A stretch of 64,000 nt of DNA from Diphasiastrum complanatum (lineage: Eukaryota > Streptophyta > Lycopodiopsida > Lycopodiales > Lycopodiaceae), in assembly GCA_029204225.1 (NCBI GenBank), contig CM055109.1, positions 41,212,544 to 41,276,543 on the forward strand. The letters are read 5' to 3'. The position numbers and the translations under genes are program-made. Numbering within the stretch: position 1 is the first letter of the stretch; every line of letters starts with the position of its first letter. Positions 1 to 9,529 of this stretch are shown here, one piece after another. The notes beneath the pieces were generated by a model. That model saw only the letters and a list, made by a program, of their open reading frames with translations, was not told where the DNA came from and searched no databases.

Positions 1-640
1 TGACCATTTTTAGTGAGTGCTACAAGAAGAAGAGAGATCAAGGAGACAAGCAAGGCTTACTCATGATGATGATGATTTGGATGTTCAAAACTCAAACGAT
101 GATGCTTTTGTGATGTCTTCATGTATGCTTGCTAATGATGGAGATCTAGATCCATGGTGGATTGATAGTGGAGCAAGTTCACACATGACTTTTCACAAAG
201 AGTACTTCACTTTCTTGTTGGCATATGAAGATGACAAGATGGTGATTTACACGACCAATGATGGTGAGTGTGCAATCAAAGGGATTGGCACAATTCCTAT
301 TTCTCTCTCTGCAAATAGGAATGTTCATTTGAAGGATTTTTGTTCATACCTTCCATTACCAAGAATTTACTCTGGAGACAACCAAGATGTGGAGGATATC
401 AAGAGTGCTCTCAAGAGTGAGTTTGAGGTGCATGATCTTTGTCATTTGCATTACATTTTAGAAATAGAAGTGATTAGATCTTCTCAATCTACCTTCATTT
501 TTCAAGAGAAGTATGCTAATTCTATGGTAGATGCAAAATCTTGTGATACACCTATGGAGTCAAATGTAAAGCTAACTATAAGAGGTAATGAAAGATCCTT
601 CAAGGACATTACTCTCTATAGGAAGCTAGTTGGTGTTGGA
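1..640 (+). pseudogene. Copia remnant: zinc-knuckle tail and protease fused to late reverse transcriptase
   Basis: This is a Ty1/copia polyprotein relic with a large internal deletion. The first bases still encode the end of a gag zinc knuckle (SECYKKK), one frame off the rest. The frame from 17 carries the retropepsin active site WIDSGASSHMT (about residues 48-58). Near base 370 it jumps straight to the late RT region (NQDVEDIKSALKSEF, then SCDTPMESNVKLTIRG), so integrase and most of RT are missing. The RT part closely matches the minus-strand copia at 61607-62278, so both belong to one family. Similarity stops at about 635, inside what would be the LVGSLIYL motif. It is non-functional. The family assignment is firm; the deletion mechanism is inferred. 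Confidence 0.85.
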
Positions 641-716
641 GAGAGAGGGAGATGAACGAGAGTTGAAAAAGGTGTCATACGTTAGAAACAAAAAATTAGC
701 TCAAAGGGGTAAGATG

Positions 717-784
717 AACACGAACGAGAAACAAAACACGAACGAGAAACGAAACACGAACGAGAAACAGACTCGAACAGAAAG
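717..784 (+). repeat. 18-bp tandem repeat, three copies plus a partial
   Basis: Three consecutive 18-bp units with core AACACGAACGAGAAAC lie at 717-734, 735-752 and 753-770, followed by a decayed partial unit. They would encode repeated NTNEK in a short open frame (630-854), which is probably not a gene. The surrounding 640-1250 has no recognisable gene. It shares TCGCGAA words with the copia LTRs near 21.4 kb and 51.3 kb, so it may be LTR-derived. Confidence 0.8.
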
Positions 785-924
785 TATTCGTGCGCAGCGG
801 AATGAGCTATACGACTCTCTTCGTAAGCATGACTACGTCGATCAGAATGAATAGAAATTTAGTGATGGAAATCACGGTCATTCTAGATTACGCAGCCAAA
901 CATAATAAATGAAGCGCCAGAAGA

Positions 925-955
925 ATAATTTGTCGCGAATAGAAAGACAAATTAT
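925..955. repeat. Perfect 10-bp inverted repeat
   Basis: ATAATTTGTC at 925-934 is the exact reverse complement of GACAAATTAT at 946-955, with an 11-base spacer containing TCGCGAA. It could form a short hairpin. It sits in sequence that may be old LTR; function unknown. Confidence 0.7.
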
Positions 956-1259
956 GTGCCACGACAGTGCTCGATTGATAATTAGTCGCGAAACATTCGC
1001 GATGTGGATCTACGATTGTCTACATCTCCCCAGCTTGCATCAGAATAACCACTGAGCTGATGGAGATTGTCGTTGCTGACATCTCCATAGCAGATGCACT
1101 CCAGGATTTGGTTTTGTAGAGAGTTCAAGGCCTGTACAAGCTACGCAGTATCAAGATTAGGAGGGCGAGGCAAGAGAGGCCAAGGAGGAAAGCAAAGGGA
1201 ATAGAGAGCCAGCCCACCCAAGTCTATACTTGTTGCAAGTACATCTTGCAAGTACAAAC

Positions 1260-1500
1260 TATGTACTATAACCATCCATCCACCTACTTCTTTTAAGTTT
1301 CAAGCTTAAATTCAACCTTTTAAAAAATTTAATAGACTTAGACTTTAAGCTTGAAGCTTTACAAAATCTTAAGTCAAGTTCAAAAAAGTTTAATAGATTT
1401 AAATAAAGTTTAATGGTTCCAACTTTGATAGTTTCGCTCAGCTTTTTTTGTTCCACACTTGCGCCTTTCTTCAGAGTTGTTTGTCATTCCACTTCGAGTT
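1260..1500. other. No gene seen; AT-rich imperfect repeats
   Basis: The stretch holds variants of TTTAATAGA and AAGCTTGAAGCTT with some dyad symmetry. Short open frames here show no recognisable protein. Confidence 0.5.
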
Positions 1501-2036
1501 AGGTTGGGTCTCTCTCATCTAGTGCTAGCAGGTTTGACAAGTGTTCTTGTGGTCATCTTGATTCTATTGGATCTCATCTCATGGGTTGCCCTTTTGGCGG
1601 AGAGCACATTGCGACTCATGATTCCATTCATGATGTATTGGCATCTATTGCACATGAGTGCGGCTTACCTGTTGTCTGCGAGAGCAAACCCACATCTTGT
1701 CTGTGTCTAATTCATAGTCGCCTCGACGTCGAGTTGATCTCATTCTTTCGCGCGAGGGGGCCACTACATCTCATGCAGCTCAAGAGAAGGAGCAAGATTA
1801 TAATGATCCTGCACCTAGTGAAAATTTCATCCCCTTTGCCTTGGAAACATATGGATGTCTTCATAAGAAATTTTATGTACCATCAATGTATTTCTATTGC
1901 ATTGCAACGTTCACAGGCGCTTTCAATTTTTCGACGAGCTCAATTTGTAGGAGTGGTTGCTTCAGACCTTCCTACGTTACCTATTAGTGACGCCATTCTA
2001 GTTAGTGATTCACATCAAGTAGTTGCTTTTGAGTGA
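1498..2036 (+). pseudogene. Non-LTR retrotransposon ORF2 C-terminal remnant
   Basis: The frame that becomes open at 1581 reads a Cys/His-rich motif: CSCGHLDSIGSHLMGCPFGG followed by EHIATHDSIHDVLASIAHECG. This resembles the Cys-rich region after reverse transcriptase in LINE-like ORFs (C.CG...D..GHH...C..GG.RI..HD..RD). Further on, FIPFALETYGC appears in another frame and ISIALQRSQALSIFRRA returns near the end, both typical of the tail of the same family. The pieces keep the expected order but need at least two frame changes near 1700-1900, so this is a relic. Upstream RT motifs are absent. Assignment comes from motif order; the exact clade is uncertain. Confidence 0.6.
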
Positions 2037-2039
2037 TTA

Positions 2040-2740
2040 ATTTACTATTTTAAGTAAGATTTTGCCCAGCTTAATTCATTTTTGCCATTCGGCATAATCA
2101 TTCTATATACTTTCATCTTTTTGTAAGTTGATGGATTTTCCCATGATTTATTAATAAAAGCAGGGACTTACTTGATCAAAAGCAGGAAACCCTATTATTC
2201 AGGCAAGGAAAAAATACATGGCATCACCTTAAATGTCAAATACGAAGAGCTTACATTAAAACTTGCCCAAAAAAACTTTCAAAACATAAAATAGAACACA
2301 AGCATGTCAACCTTCAGTGTGCTTCCTATGTCTCCCTGACTGTAAAGAGAACCATTCACGTCGGGCTAAATGGAAGAAATGCAAAATTCCACTATGAATG
2401 GTTTTTGACACCGAATCACAAGCGTTCAATTCTGCGCTAGGAATATCCATGGCTTCTGCTCCAAAAGCAATGATTAATAGAACAACAAAAGTTTCGTAAC
2501 AGTGTATAACATGTCTGACTTGTCTTTTGGCAATGGATCAGATGCCTTATGCAGACAGAAAAGGTCTTCCCCATTGCCAAGGTGAAGTCCTTCCCTTGCC
2601 GTAATGCCAAGTGCTCAGGTTTCCTTTGTATTTTGAGGCGCCTCCCACAAACAGTGTTCATGTGGATTTTAGAACCGGAATTTTAGGTGATCATTCTTCC
2701 ATAATCAACCAATCAAATGCTAACACATAACACATGAGCA
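2040..2740. other. No gene recognised
   Basis: This is AT-rich sequence with only short, unconvincing open frames. The 74-codon minus-strand frame at 2437-2661 matches nothing I recognise. Confidence 0.5.
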
Positions 2741-2743
2741 TTC

Positions 2744-2864
2744 CGGTGGAATGTGCATGTGGACAACCAATGAGAGACTGCCACATAGCACATGCACATT
2801 CTACCGAAATGTGCATCTGCTATGTGGCAGCCCCTCATTAACTGTCCACATGCACATTCCACCG
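2744..2864. repeat. 121-base near-perfect hairpin (57-base arms)
   Basis: Arm 2744-2800 and arm 2808-2864 are reverse complements at 51 of 57 positions by eye, with a 7-base loop. The outer 22 bases (starting CGGTGGAATGTGCATGTGG) are perfectly paired. Each arm also contains an inner inverted copy of GAATGTGCATGTG. No long protein frame or terminal duplication is evident. Candidates are a MITE-like foldback, a small-RNA precursor, or a simple inverted duplication. Confidence 0.85.
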
Positions 2865-2927
2865 TAAAAAAATTTGCAATATTAAAGCAAAAAAGAAGAA
2901 GAAGAACGAACCAGCGTCCACACGTGC

Positions 2928-2952
2928 GGCCGTACGTCCGTACTGTACGGCC
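2928..2952. repeat. Short inverted repeat GGCCGTAC
   Basis: GGCCGTAC (2928-2935) pairs with GTACGGCC (2945-2952) just before a poly-A run, between two larger hairpins. Confidence 0.6.
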
Positions 2953-2996
2953 CCAAAAAAAAAAAAAACACTTACCTTTGCACGTTGGCATTACGC

Positions 2997-3115
2997 AGGG
3001 GAAGGCTCGAAGCCCTAGGGCCTTCCTTGCTGGTCGGGGCTTGCCCTTGGGCTCCCGCCCTTGGGCAAGGGCCCTCCCAGCAAGGAAGACCCTCAGACGG
3101 GGCCTTCCCTCCCCC
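2997..3115. repeat. GC-rich foldback
   Basis: A GC island in AT-rich DNA folds on itself. CTTCCTTGCTGG (3022-3033) pairs with CCAGCAAGGAAG (3077-3088). Inside these arms GGGCTTGCCC (3037-3046) pairs with GGGCAAGGGC (3063-3072), with one mismatch. Outer flanks continue imperfect pairing of GGGGAAGGC with GGCCTTCCC. Small open frames on both strands are by-products of the symmetry. Confidence 0.75.
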
Positions 3116-3119
3116 TAAA

Positions 3120-3535
3120 GTCATTGTTAAACAATTACTAATGTTTTTTACTTTCTGCATAGGAGTAAGTTACTATTAGATATCAACAAAATGTACAAAG
3201 CAAAGCGAAGTCAACAGCAATCCAAGGCTCATCATTTCCCTGGAAGGAGAAATTGTACAATGCTTAATAGAAGGAGGACTATTAGCACACCATGCAGGGA
3301 TGCAATCTAGTAAGTGACAAGTAGCACAAGGATAGTAATTAGCTAAGCAGCTATAGTAAATGCACAACAAATAAAAATACATAGCAGCCGAAGGTGGAGT
3401 CGAGGAACCCTAAAAAATCGTCTGATTTTGTGCAGTTCAAATCTTCCATAGCATAGAAAGCCTGCATACATGCCAGAAAGTGAGTGCAGTCGTAGCACTA
3501 TAGTGTGAGTCACCTAACAATATGAAACAATTAAC
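3120..3535. other. No gene recognised
   Basis: No supported coding region or clear repeat was found between the GC-rich foldback and the LINE remnant. Confidence 0.5.
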
Positions 3536-3538
3536 GAG

Positions 3539-4200
3539 CTAGGGTAGAGCCACCCAATGGCTCAGCAAATACATGAAGTCCACCCAGAGATGCATGCTGC
3601 TATGAAAGAACAGGTGCTCAATTGTCTCTTTGTGCAGTTGATAAACCGGACAAAGGCGATCAGTGAGAAAAGGCCACTTAGCATGGAGGGCGAGAGACTT
3701 GGAAATAATGCGGTAAGCGAGATAGCGGAGCTTGCCCACTGGATGGAGCGGATGATATTCAACCTATTGCACCAATCGGAGGAGGGTTGCACAGAGACCA
3801 ACTGGAGTTGAAATAACCAGGGAAGAGGGAGGGATGAGCTCTAAGGTGGGCTGCAGAATAGCTGAGAAGGGAAGGCTGGAGAGCGGGTGCAGGTTCCCAA
3901 CTTGCTAGTGAGAGGGATTGATTCAAAGCAAGGTGGACACCAACTCAAGGAGTCAAGGTCAAGCAAAGTGTGTTCGTTAACAGACAAGCGAGCATGAGGC
4001 AGGAGCTGGCAGGGAGTGACATGGATGAGCTATCAGAGAGTTGTAAGGCCCTTGCTTGCCAATAACAGACAAAGCTTGGGGTGGGATAGAAACCAAGAGA
4101 GTGAACTGAGGGGGGCAAAGGGAGGAGGTCCAAATGGGTTCAACGGCAGGAGAGTGAATGCAACTAGGTTCTACAAATTGAATGCACTTATTTGTCATGC
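3539..4200 (-). pseudogene. LINE remnant with zf-RVT-like domain
   Basis: On the minus strand the frame at 3739-3539 reads HAKWPFLTDRLCPVYQLHKE and then TIEHLFFHSSMHLWVDF. It resembles the zinc-binding zf-RVT domain that follows reverse transcriptase in plant LINEs (CP.C...ET..HLF..C). Several expected zinc ligands are replaced, for example CPVY for CP.C and HS for HC. Upstream frames to about 4200 contain stops and frameshifts. It is a decayed 3' fragment; similarity is modest. Confidence 0.5.
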
Positions 4201-4299
4201 AACTATGATTGGTGAAATTTATGCAACTAGCAACTTATGGCATCAATATTTAAGCATATGAATCTGCATAGTCTACATTTGCAAAAAAGATCTTATCTA

Positions 4300-5010
4300 G
4301 TGATTGGTTCGCCTGAGATCAAGCTAGATTGAAAAGTATGTAAGGTTGTATTATGGATTTATGGATAAACAACATAGACAAATATTTCCAAAGAATGAAT
4401 CAAAGAGAGCACAAAGGATTTTGAAAATCATCCATTGTGACGTTTGCAAGCCAAAGGAAATACAATTGGTAGATGGTTTTTAATACTTTACTACATTTGT
4501 GGATGATTTTTGCAAGTGTACGTGGATCGATTTCTTTGTCTCAAAAATTAGTTGCATTTGTTCATTTTTGTAAATTCAAACATTTTGTTGAAAAGAATAT
4601 TGATTTTCAAATCACGATTGTTAGATTTGGTAATGGTGGAAAGTACTTATGAAATACTTTCAATGAGTTTTGTAAGAAACAAGGGATTAAAAGACAAATA
4701 ATTGCTCCATATATAACACAATAAAATGATCTCACAAAAAGAAAGTACATGAATATTATGCATATGGCCTAATCCATGTTGCACTCGCCAAATATTTTTC
4801 TCGACTGAAGCTTGCAATATGGTTGTGTGTGTGCTAGACATGTGTCTAGCAAAATCACTAAAAGGAATGATGCCTAAGAAAGCTTTTACATGTAAAAAAT
4901 CCAATGTATTGCATCTTAGGAAATTTGGTTATGATGCATATGCACATGTCCCTAAAGAGAAAAAGAGAAAACTTGATGCAAAGTCAATTACGTGCATATC
5001 GATAGAATAG
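4300..5010 (+). pseudogene. Copia integrase remnant
   Basis: Three-frame reading recovers integrase blocks in order. First is an IIHCDVCKPKE-like motif with TTFVDDF (about 4420-4520). Then comes a GGEY-like segment with KKQGIKRQIIAPY (about 4630-4715). The 63-codon frame at 4819-5010 follows, with LRKFGYDAYAHVPKEKKRKLD, the usual end of the copia integrase region. Many stops and shifts interrupt it. Protease and RT are missing. It sits just upstream of the LTR of element N, orientation plus. Confidence 0.75.
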
Positions 5011-5089
5011 TTTGAGCATGCCAAAGCTTTTCATTTATGTGAAAAATGCAAAAATAAGCTTGGTAGATGCCAAAAATCTTGTATATAGA

Positions 5090-5870
5090 TAAACACACAT
5101 GTGTGGAGCATGTTCCCATGTGTGAAACTAGTGTACTTGTCATGTACCATAATCATATATGTTGTACATATGATTTAATTCAAGTTCTAGTGGCTAAAAT
5201 GGCCATAAACTAGTTTTCTAGACATATGACACATGGCATCAATCTATTGATTGCATGAGCCACATCCTTTGGTTAGGTGTCATATCCCATGTGTAGAGGA
5301 CAACTCACACGTGTGGAATAAGCTGAAGTAGGCGAATTTTGACTTCTAGAAGATTTCCAAGTAGATCTCCATATAGAAGGAAAATGGACCAAAAGTGCTC
5401 AAAATAGAAGGTTTTGTCCAAGTGTCAGTTTTGCATGATGAATCATCATATGACAAAGCACCTTCACAGATGTGGGATCAGAGGGATGATCAATACCACG
5501 AGCTCCCACTTATTGTATATATAGAGCCACATTTAGCCATAATCAACGTGAGACACCAATCTTGGTTTTGGAAGCAATTTTGAGTGATTCTCTCCATTTC
5601 TCTACATTTGTTTTGATTGTTTTGAGGTGCTATCAATGTGTACTTGATTTTCAGGTTGGAGTCCATACTCAGACAGTGTTTCACACGTGTAAAACCAGAT
5701 AGTACACCTACCTTCAATTCATGATTGTTCTTGTTAGGATTTTGTATCTAGAATTGATCTAGATTGATCTTAATCTCAAGTAGATTGATAGATCAAGTAA
5801 TCTAACAACCAATCCCTCTTGAGGATCAGACTAGAATCCACTCTTGGTCCTTTTTTGTACTTTTTCCACA
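5090..5870 (+). repeat. 5' LTR of element N (start approximate)
   Basis: The right edge is firm: the LTR ends at ...TTTTTCCACA (5870) directly before a primer-binding site. Bases 5555-5870 recur at 9212-9526 with seven substitutions and one 1-base length difference by eye. A TATATATA box lies at 5516-5523, so a transcript would start around 5545-5555, close to where the repeated part begins. CACACGTGTG palindromes occur at 5306-5315 and, one base changed, at 5682-5691. The left edge is not resolved. Confidence 0.7.
5516..5523 (+). promoter_or_regulatory. TATA box in the element N LTR
   Basis: TATATATA about 32-39 bases upstream of the block repeated at 9212. The spacing fits an LTR promoter whose R region starts near 5555. 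Confidence 0.5.
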
Positions 5871-5882
5871 TGGTATCAGAGC
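5871..5882 (+). promoter_or_regulatory. Primer-binding site (initiator tRNA-Met)
   Basis: TGGTATCAGAGC directly follows the LTR end. It is the classic plant LTR-retrotransposon PBS, complementary to the 3' end of initiator tRNA-Met. Confidence 0.9.
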
Positions 5883-7515
5883 CAAGTACAAGAGATTTTG
5901 TTGAAATTGATAGGGTTGATCCAAATCAAAGCCAAAATTAGCAGTTTTTCATAAACTAGTCAAATTTTGTGTATCGAGTTGGATTTGATAGCTATCCTTA
6001 AAATTTTTGTTCCAAAACTTGTCGTGGGGTGTAGGAACTCTTTTCACACGTGTGAGGCCATACAGCTCGGGTTTTGGCTGAGAAAATTCAAAAATTTGTA
6101 CAATTTGACTCACACACCCAATTTTAGAGATTTTTAGTGCAAAATCAAGCATTTTCTATACAGAATCTAATCCCTTGATTAGTTCTTGGATTAGATCAGC
6201 CAAAAAATTAAAATTGAAGCTTGAATTAGGAGCATTAAATGATTTTCTCTGATTTTTTGAGTGCATGTTGAAGTTGAGAGAGATGTTGCCAAAAATCATA
6301 GATTAAGGAGTGATATGCAAGGTGAGAGGTTGAAATCCATTGTACCATCACTCTAGATTTGTTCAAGAGTGATAGGGTCAAGTTTAGAGGCATCAATTTG
6401 CTAGAAAACATCTTTGGATTTGTCCTCCAAGTGAAACCTTTGAGAGTTTCTAGTGCATATAGAGCATCTATGCAAATCTTTTGTAGAATTTGACATAGAT
6501 TGGCTTCAATTGAGAGTTCTAGAAAAGAGATTGAGATCCAAGTCACATTGTTCAACCCTACTCAATTTGTTTGAGTGATTGTAAGGTTTGAAAAGAGTCA
6601 TTAAGGTGTCTATGGCAAATGTGTAGAGAGAGATCCAATTTTCTAAGAGTTCCTTCCTTTGTAGAGGGCAAGATCTAGAAGCTCATTTTGTGTGGAAAGT
6701 TTGTCTTCTCCTAAGTGATCAAATCTTTCTAAATGGCATTAGTTCTTTGAAGCACAATATCTTAGTAAGAAAAATCACAACTTTTGATTTTGAAATTCAT
6801 TCCAAGTCTTAAAAGGTAGAGTAATTGGTGGAATCCAATGGGAGTGATTGAATTCAATTTGTTGAGCAAAAATTGACATAGTATGTATGAAACTCAAATT
6901 AGTTCTATTCAACTTTCTTTGTGAGAGTGTGAGGGTCAATTTGTGATCCCATTGGATGTCTAGAATGAGGAGGAGTCCATATTTGAGTATTCATGCATGG
7001 GTGAGATCTTTGTGAATCTCTAGTTGTCTAAATTTTTAAGCTCTATGAAAAATTGGTGGTATAGTTTGTTTTCAAATCAAATCAAATTCATTCTAAATCT
7101 GAAGAGTGAGATTATTTGGGTCAAGAGTGAGTCCAAAAGAAGTGATTAAGTTTGATTTTCATGTGTTTGAAACAAAACCCATCTTTTGTTCAAGAATCTC
7201 AAGTGTAGTGAAAAGGAAAATCTAGGTGTCAAATCTTTTCATATCCATTTCAATTTTCAAAAGAAAGAGTCATTGGTATTTGATGAGTCCAATAGGAGAT
7301 TGGATCTGATTTCTTTTGTGATTTTATTCAAAGATTGTGTGCTTTTGTCTTAGTGCTCAAAGCAAAGTTTCCAAGTGACTAGTCATTAGTGTGAAGATTG
7401 ATTCTTAGGTTTGTGAACTAGAGCTTTTGTAGATCCTTCTAGATTGTTGAAGATGTTCAAATCTAGTCTCTTGAGAGTCACAAATTACATTTGTAGAATC
7501 ATATCATAGGTTTTT
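5883..7515 (+). other. Long untranslated leader of element N
   Basis: About 1.6 kb of AT-rich DNA without credible coding separates the PBS from the gag remnant. A CACACGTGTG palindrome lies at 6045-6054. The part from about 6840 to 7460 has a diverged reverse-complement copy at roughly 32100-32560. Shared words include GGGTCAAGAGTGAGTCCAAA and GTGAGAGTGTGAGGGTCAA. Confidence 0.6.
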
Positions 7516-7516
7516 A

Positions 7517-7740
7517 TTCAGATAGTATCAATAGGTGGCATCCTATTGAAGGAAAGAAAGGATCCTAAGTGCAACCTTTGTGGCAAGGGAGGATATATTT
7601 TCTCAAGATGCTACAAAAAGAAGACCAATCCATCCAAGGAGAACCAAAGCAAGGGGGCCGAGGTGAAGGATGGAGCTTCAAGTTCGAAATGCAAATACAA
7701 GAAGGACAAGTCCAAGGAAAGGTATTTCCTTTGTGGAAAG
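7517..7740 (+). pseudogene. Deleted gag remnant with degenerate zinc knuckle
   Basis: The short frame begins VSIGG-like, matching the start of the gag-like frame at 32067-31837, then moves directly to KCNLCGKGGYIFSRCYKKK. That is a CCHC knuckle whose histidine has become tyrosine (CX2CX4YX4C). The roughly 200-residue body expected before the knuckle is missing. A Lys/Ser-rich linker follows before the long open frame. The loss of the gag body suggests element N is non-autonomous. Confidence 0.6.
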
Positions 7741-7744
7741 GTGA

Positions 7745-9244
7745 ATGAGGCTTGGAGTCTCACAAGGACTTGCAAGATTTGTCTTCAAGAGTCCATCACA
7801 ACACATGTCAAATATTTTGAAATTTTTCATTTGGAAGTGCATTGTTTGGTTCATGAAAGTTACTTTCATGAAAGTGACATCTATCTATGCAAAGATAGAT
7901 GTCACTTTCATGAAAGTAACTTGGATTTATTTTATGTCCTTGGAAAGTATTTTGCTTGGAACTTTAGACAAGTTCAAACTTATTGTTATTATCCAAGAGA
8001 AATCAATCAAGAATAAGGAGCAATCACAAAATGAAAATAGTTTCATTTATGCTCTCATGTCAACTTATGAAGAACCATTTTGCTTTGAAGAGATTTTTGT
8101 ATCTCAAAGGTGGATTAATGCAATACTAGTTGAGTGTGATGCCTTAAAAGATAGCAAAGTATGTTTTCCTTGTAAGCTTTCATTAGTTATGAAGTTAAGG
8201 AAATGGGAATATCTTCATAATGTAAGATCTTTTGGTTTCAATAAGATCATGAATGATGTGTTCATTCATAAAGATGAAAATTGTAAGTTTTCAATCTTAA
8301 AGGCAAGTTGTAAACTTCTTATGAGAATAAGTGAAGCATCCAAAGTGGACACTTATATCCATAAGCAAGTAGTTAGCCTTATTGCGATGGAAATACCTTT
8401 TGATTTCAATATTGGAAAAATCATGCCAAGTTGTGGTGATTTTTGGACTTATGTTTCTAGCATAAGTAATCTTGATAATCATAGGAAGTGCATATTGTAT
8501 GGTCATACTTGTTGTGATCATCATGAGACATGGAGGTCTCGGATTTCCATCAAAAAGGAGCACCATGAAGAGGATCTTAAAGAGTCATCTCAAAGTTCAA
8601 GTATGTCAAGGATTGAGAAGGAGAGACCTTCTCAAATTGTGATTCCAAAAAGAAACTCAAGAAATATGGTTGAGTCCATGTGGCTCACATTTCAAGGGAA
8701 AGAGGAGCATATCTCATGTGGTATACATCTCATACTTACTTCTCTTATGTCATTTGATAAATCAATTTGCTTTAGTAAGATCATTGCATCTCAAAATTGG
8801 AGTAAAGCCATACTAGTTGAGTATGAAGTCTCTCTTGAGAACATAGATGATGTTCTTAAAAGGTTGAAATTGATTTTAAATCAATTAGAAAGCAAATGGT
8901 TATTTCATCAAATGTATGCTCTAGAATCATGTAAGAGCAAAAGTGATTTGTCCACTCATAGTCTGAAAATTTGTATTGAGGCAAATTGTAAACTCTTTAT
9001 GAGAGTAAGTGAATCATCTTCTAAAGGCACTTATCTCCATAATGAAGTATTTAGCCTCATTGGATCTGAGATTAGCATGGTAAACAAGCATGAAAATATG
9101 ATGCAAACACTTTGTTATTACAGCATGCATAGTCTTGCCAATTTGGATGAGTCTAATTCTCTAGATTGTGGTAACATGATGTTAGATCTTTGTGATTCTA
9201 ATAAATCAAGAACCAATCTTGGTTTTGGAAGCAATTTTGAGTGA
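7745..9244 (+). CDS. 500-codon open frame of element N, scrambled copia pol-derived
   Basis: This is the longest uninterrupted frame in the window and lies between the LTR copies of element N. It lacks complete catalytic domains. Segments resemble the copia integrase-RT linker and early RT: FCFEEIFVSQRWINAILVE near residues 105-125, repeated as ICFSKIIASQNWSKAILVE near 340-360. Others resemble the late RT region: CKLLMRISEASKVDTYIHK, repeated later as CKLFMRVSESS. The frame thus looks like two partial, rearranged copies of pol. Near the N-terminus a perfect DNA inverted repeat encodes repeated FMKVT. No DSGA, YVDD or integrase DDE core is seen. It may be a non-autonomous element protein or fortuitously open; expression is unknown. 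Confidence 0.5.
   Translation: MRLGVSQGLARFVFKSPSQHMSNILKFFIWKCIVWFMKVTFMKVTSIYAKIDVTFMKVTWIYFMSLESILLGTLDKFKLIVIIQEKSIKNKEQSQNENSFIYALMSTYEEPFCFEEIFVSQRWINAILVECDALKDSKVCFPCKLSLVMKLRKWEYLHNVRSFGFNKIMNDVFIHKDENCKFSILKASCKLLMRISEASKVDTYIHKQVVSLIAMEIPFDFNIGKIMPSCGDFWTYVSSISNLDNHRKCILYGHTCCDHHETWRSRISIKKEHHEEDLKESSQSSSMSRIEKERPSQIVIPKRNSRNMVESMWLTFQGKEEHISCGIHLILTSLMSFDKSICFSKIIASQNWSKAILVEYEVSLENIDDVLKRLKLILNQLESKWLFHQMYALESCKSKSDLSTHSLKICIEANCKLFMRVSESSSKGTYLHNEVFSLIGSEISMVNKHENMMQTLCYYSMHSLANLDESNSLDCGNMMLDLCDSNKSRTNLGFGSNFE
7857..7922. repeat. Perfect 30-bp inverted repeat with 6-base loop
   Basis: Bases 7857-7886 and 7893-7922 are exact reverse complements separated by ATGCAA. Each arm contains the smaller palindrome CTTTCATGAAAG, so nested hairpins or a cruciform are possible. 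It lies inside the long open frame. Confidence 0.95.
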
Positions 9245-9526
9245 TTCTCTCCATTTCTCTACATTTGTTTTGATTGTTTTGAGGTGCTATCAATGTGTAC
9301 TTGATTTTTAGGTTGGAGTCCGTACTCAGACAATGTTTCACACGTGTGAAACCAAAAAGTACACCTACCTTCAATTAATGATTGTTCTTGTTAGGATTTT
9401 GTATCTAGAATTGATCTAGATTGATCTTAATCTCAAGTAGATTGATAGATCAAGTAATCTAACAACCAATCCCTCTTGAGGATCAGACTAGAATCCACTC
9501 TTGGTCCTTTTTGTACTTTTTCCACA
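9212..9526 (+). repeat. 3' R-U5-like LTR copy of element N
   Basis: This copy is about 97-98% identical by eye to 5555-5870 and includes the CACACGTGTG palindrome (9339-9348). Unlike a full LTR it lacks the U3/TATA part. It begins inside the end of the long open frame and is not followed by a PBS. Confidence 0.9.
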
Positions 9527-9529
9527 ATT

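Noticed and set aside
717-784. Short regular repeats as a CRISPR array
   Set aside because: Units are contiguous tandem copies with no unique spacers, and the genome is a plant.
5871-5882. Possible tRNA gene
   Set aside because: Only the 12-base PBS complementary to tRNA-Met is present, with no cloverleaf. The same holds at 40188-40199.
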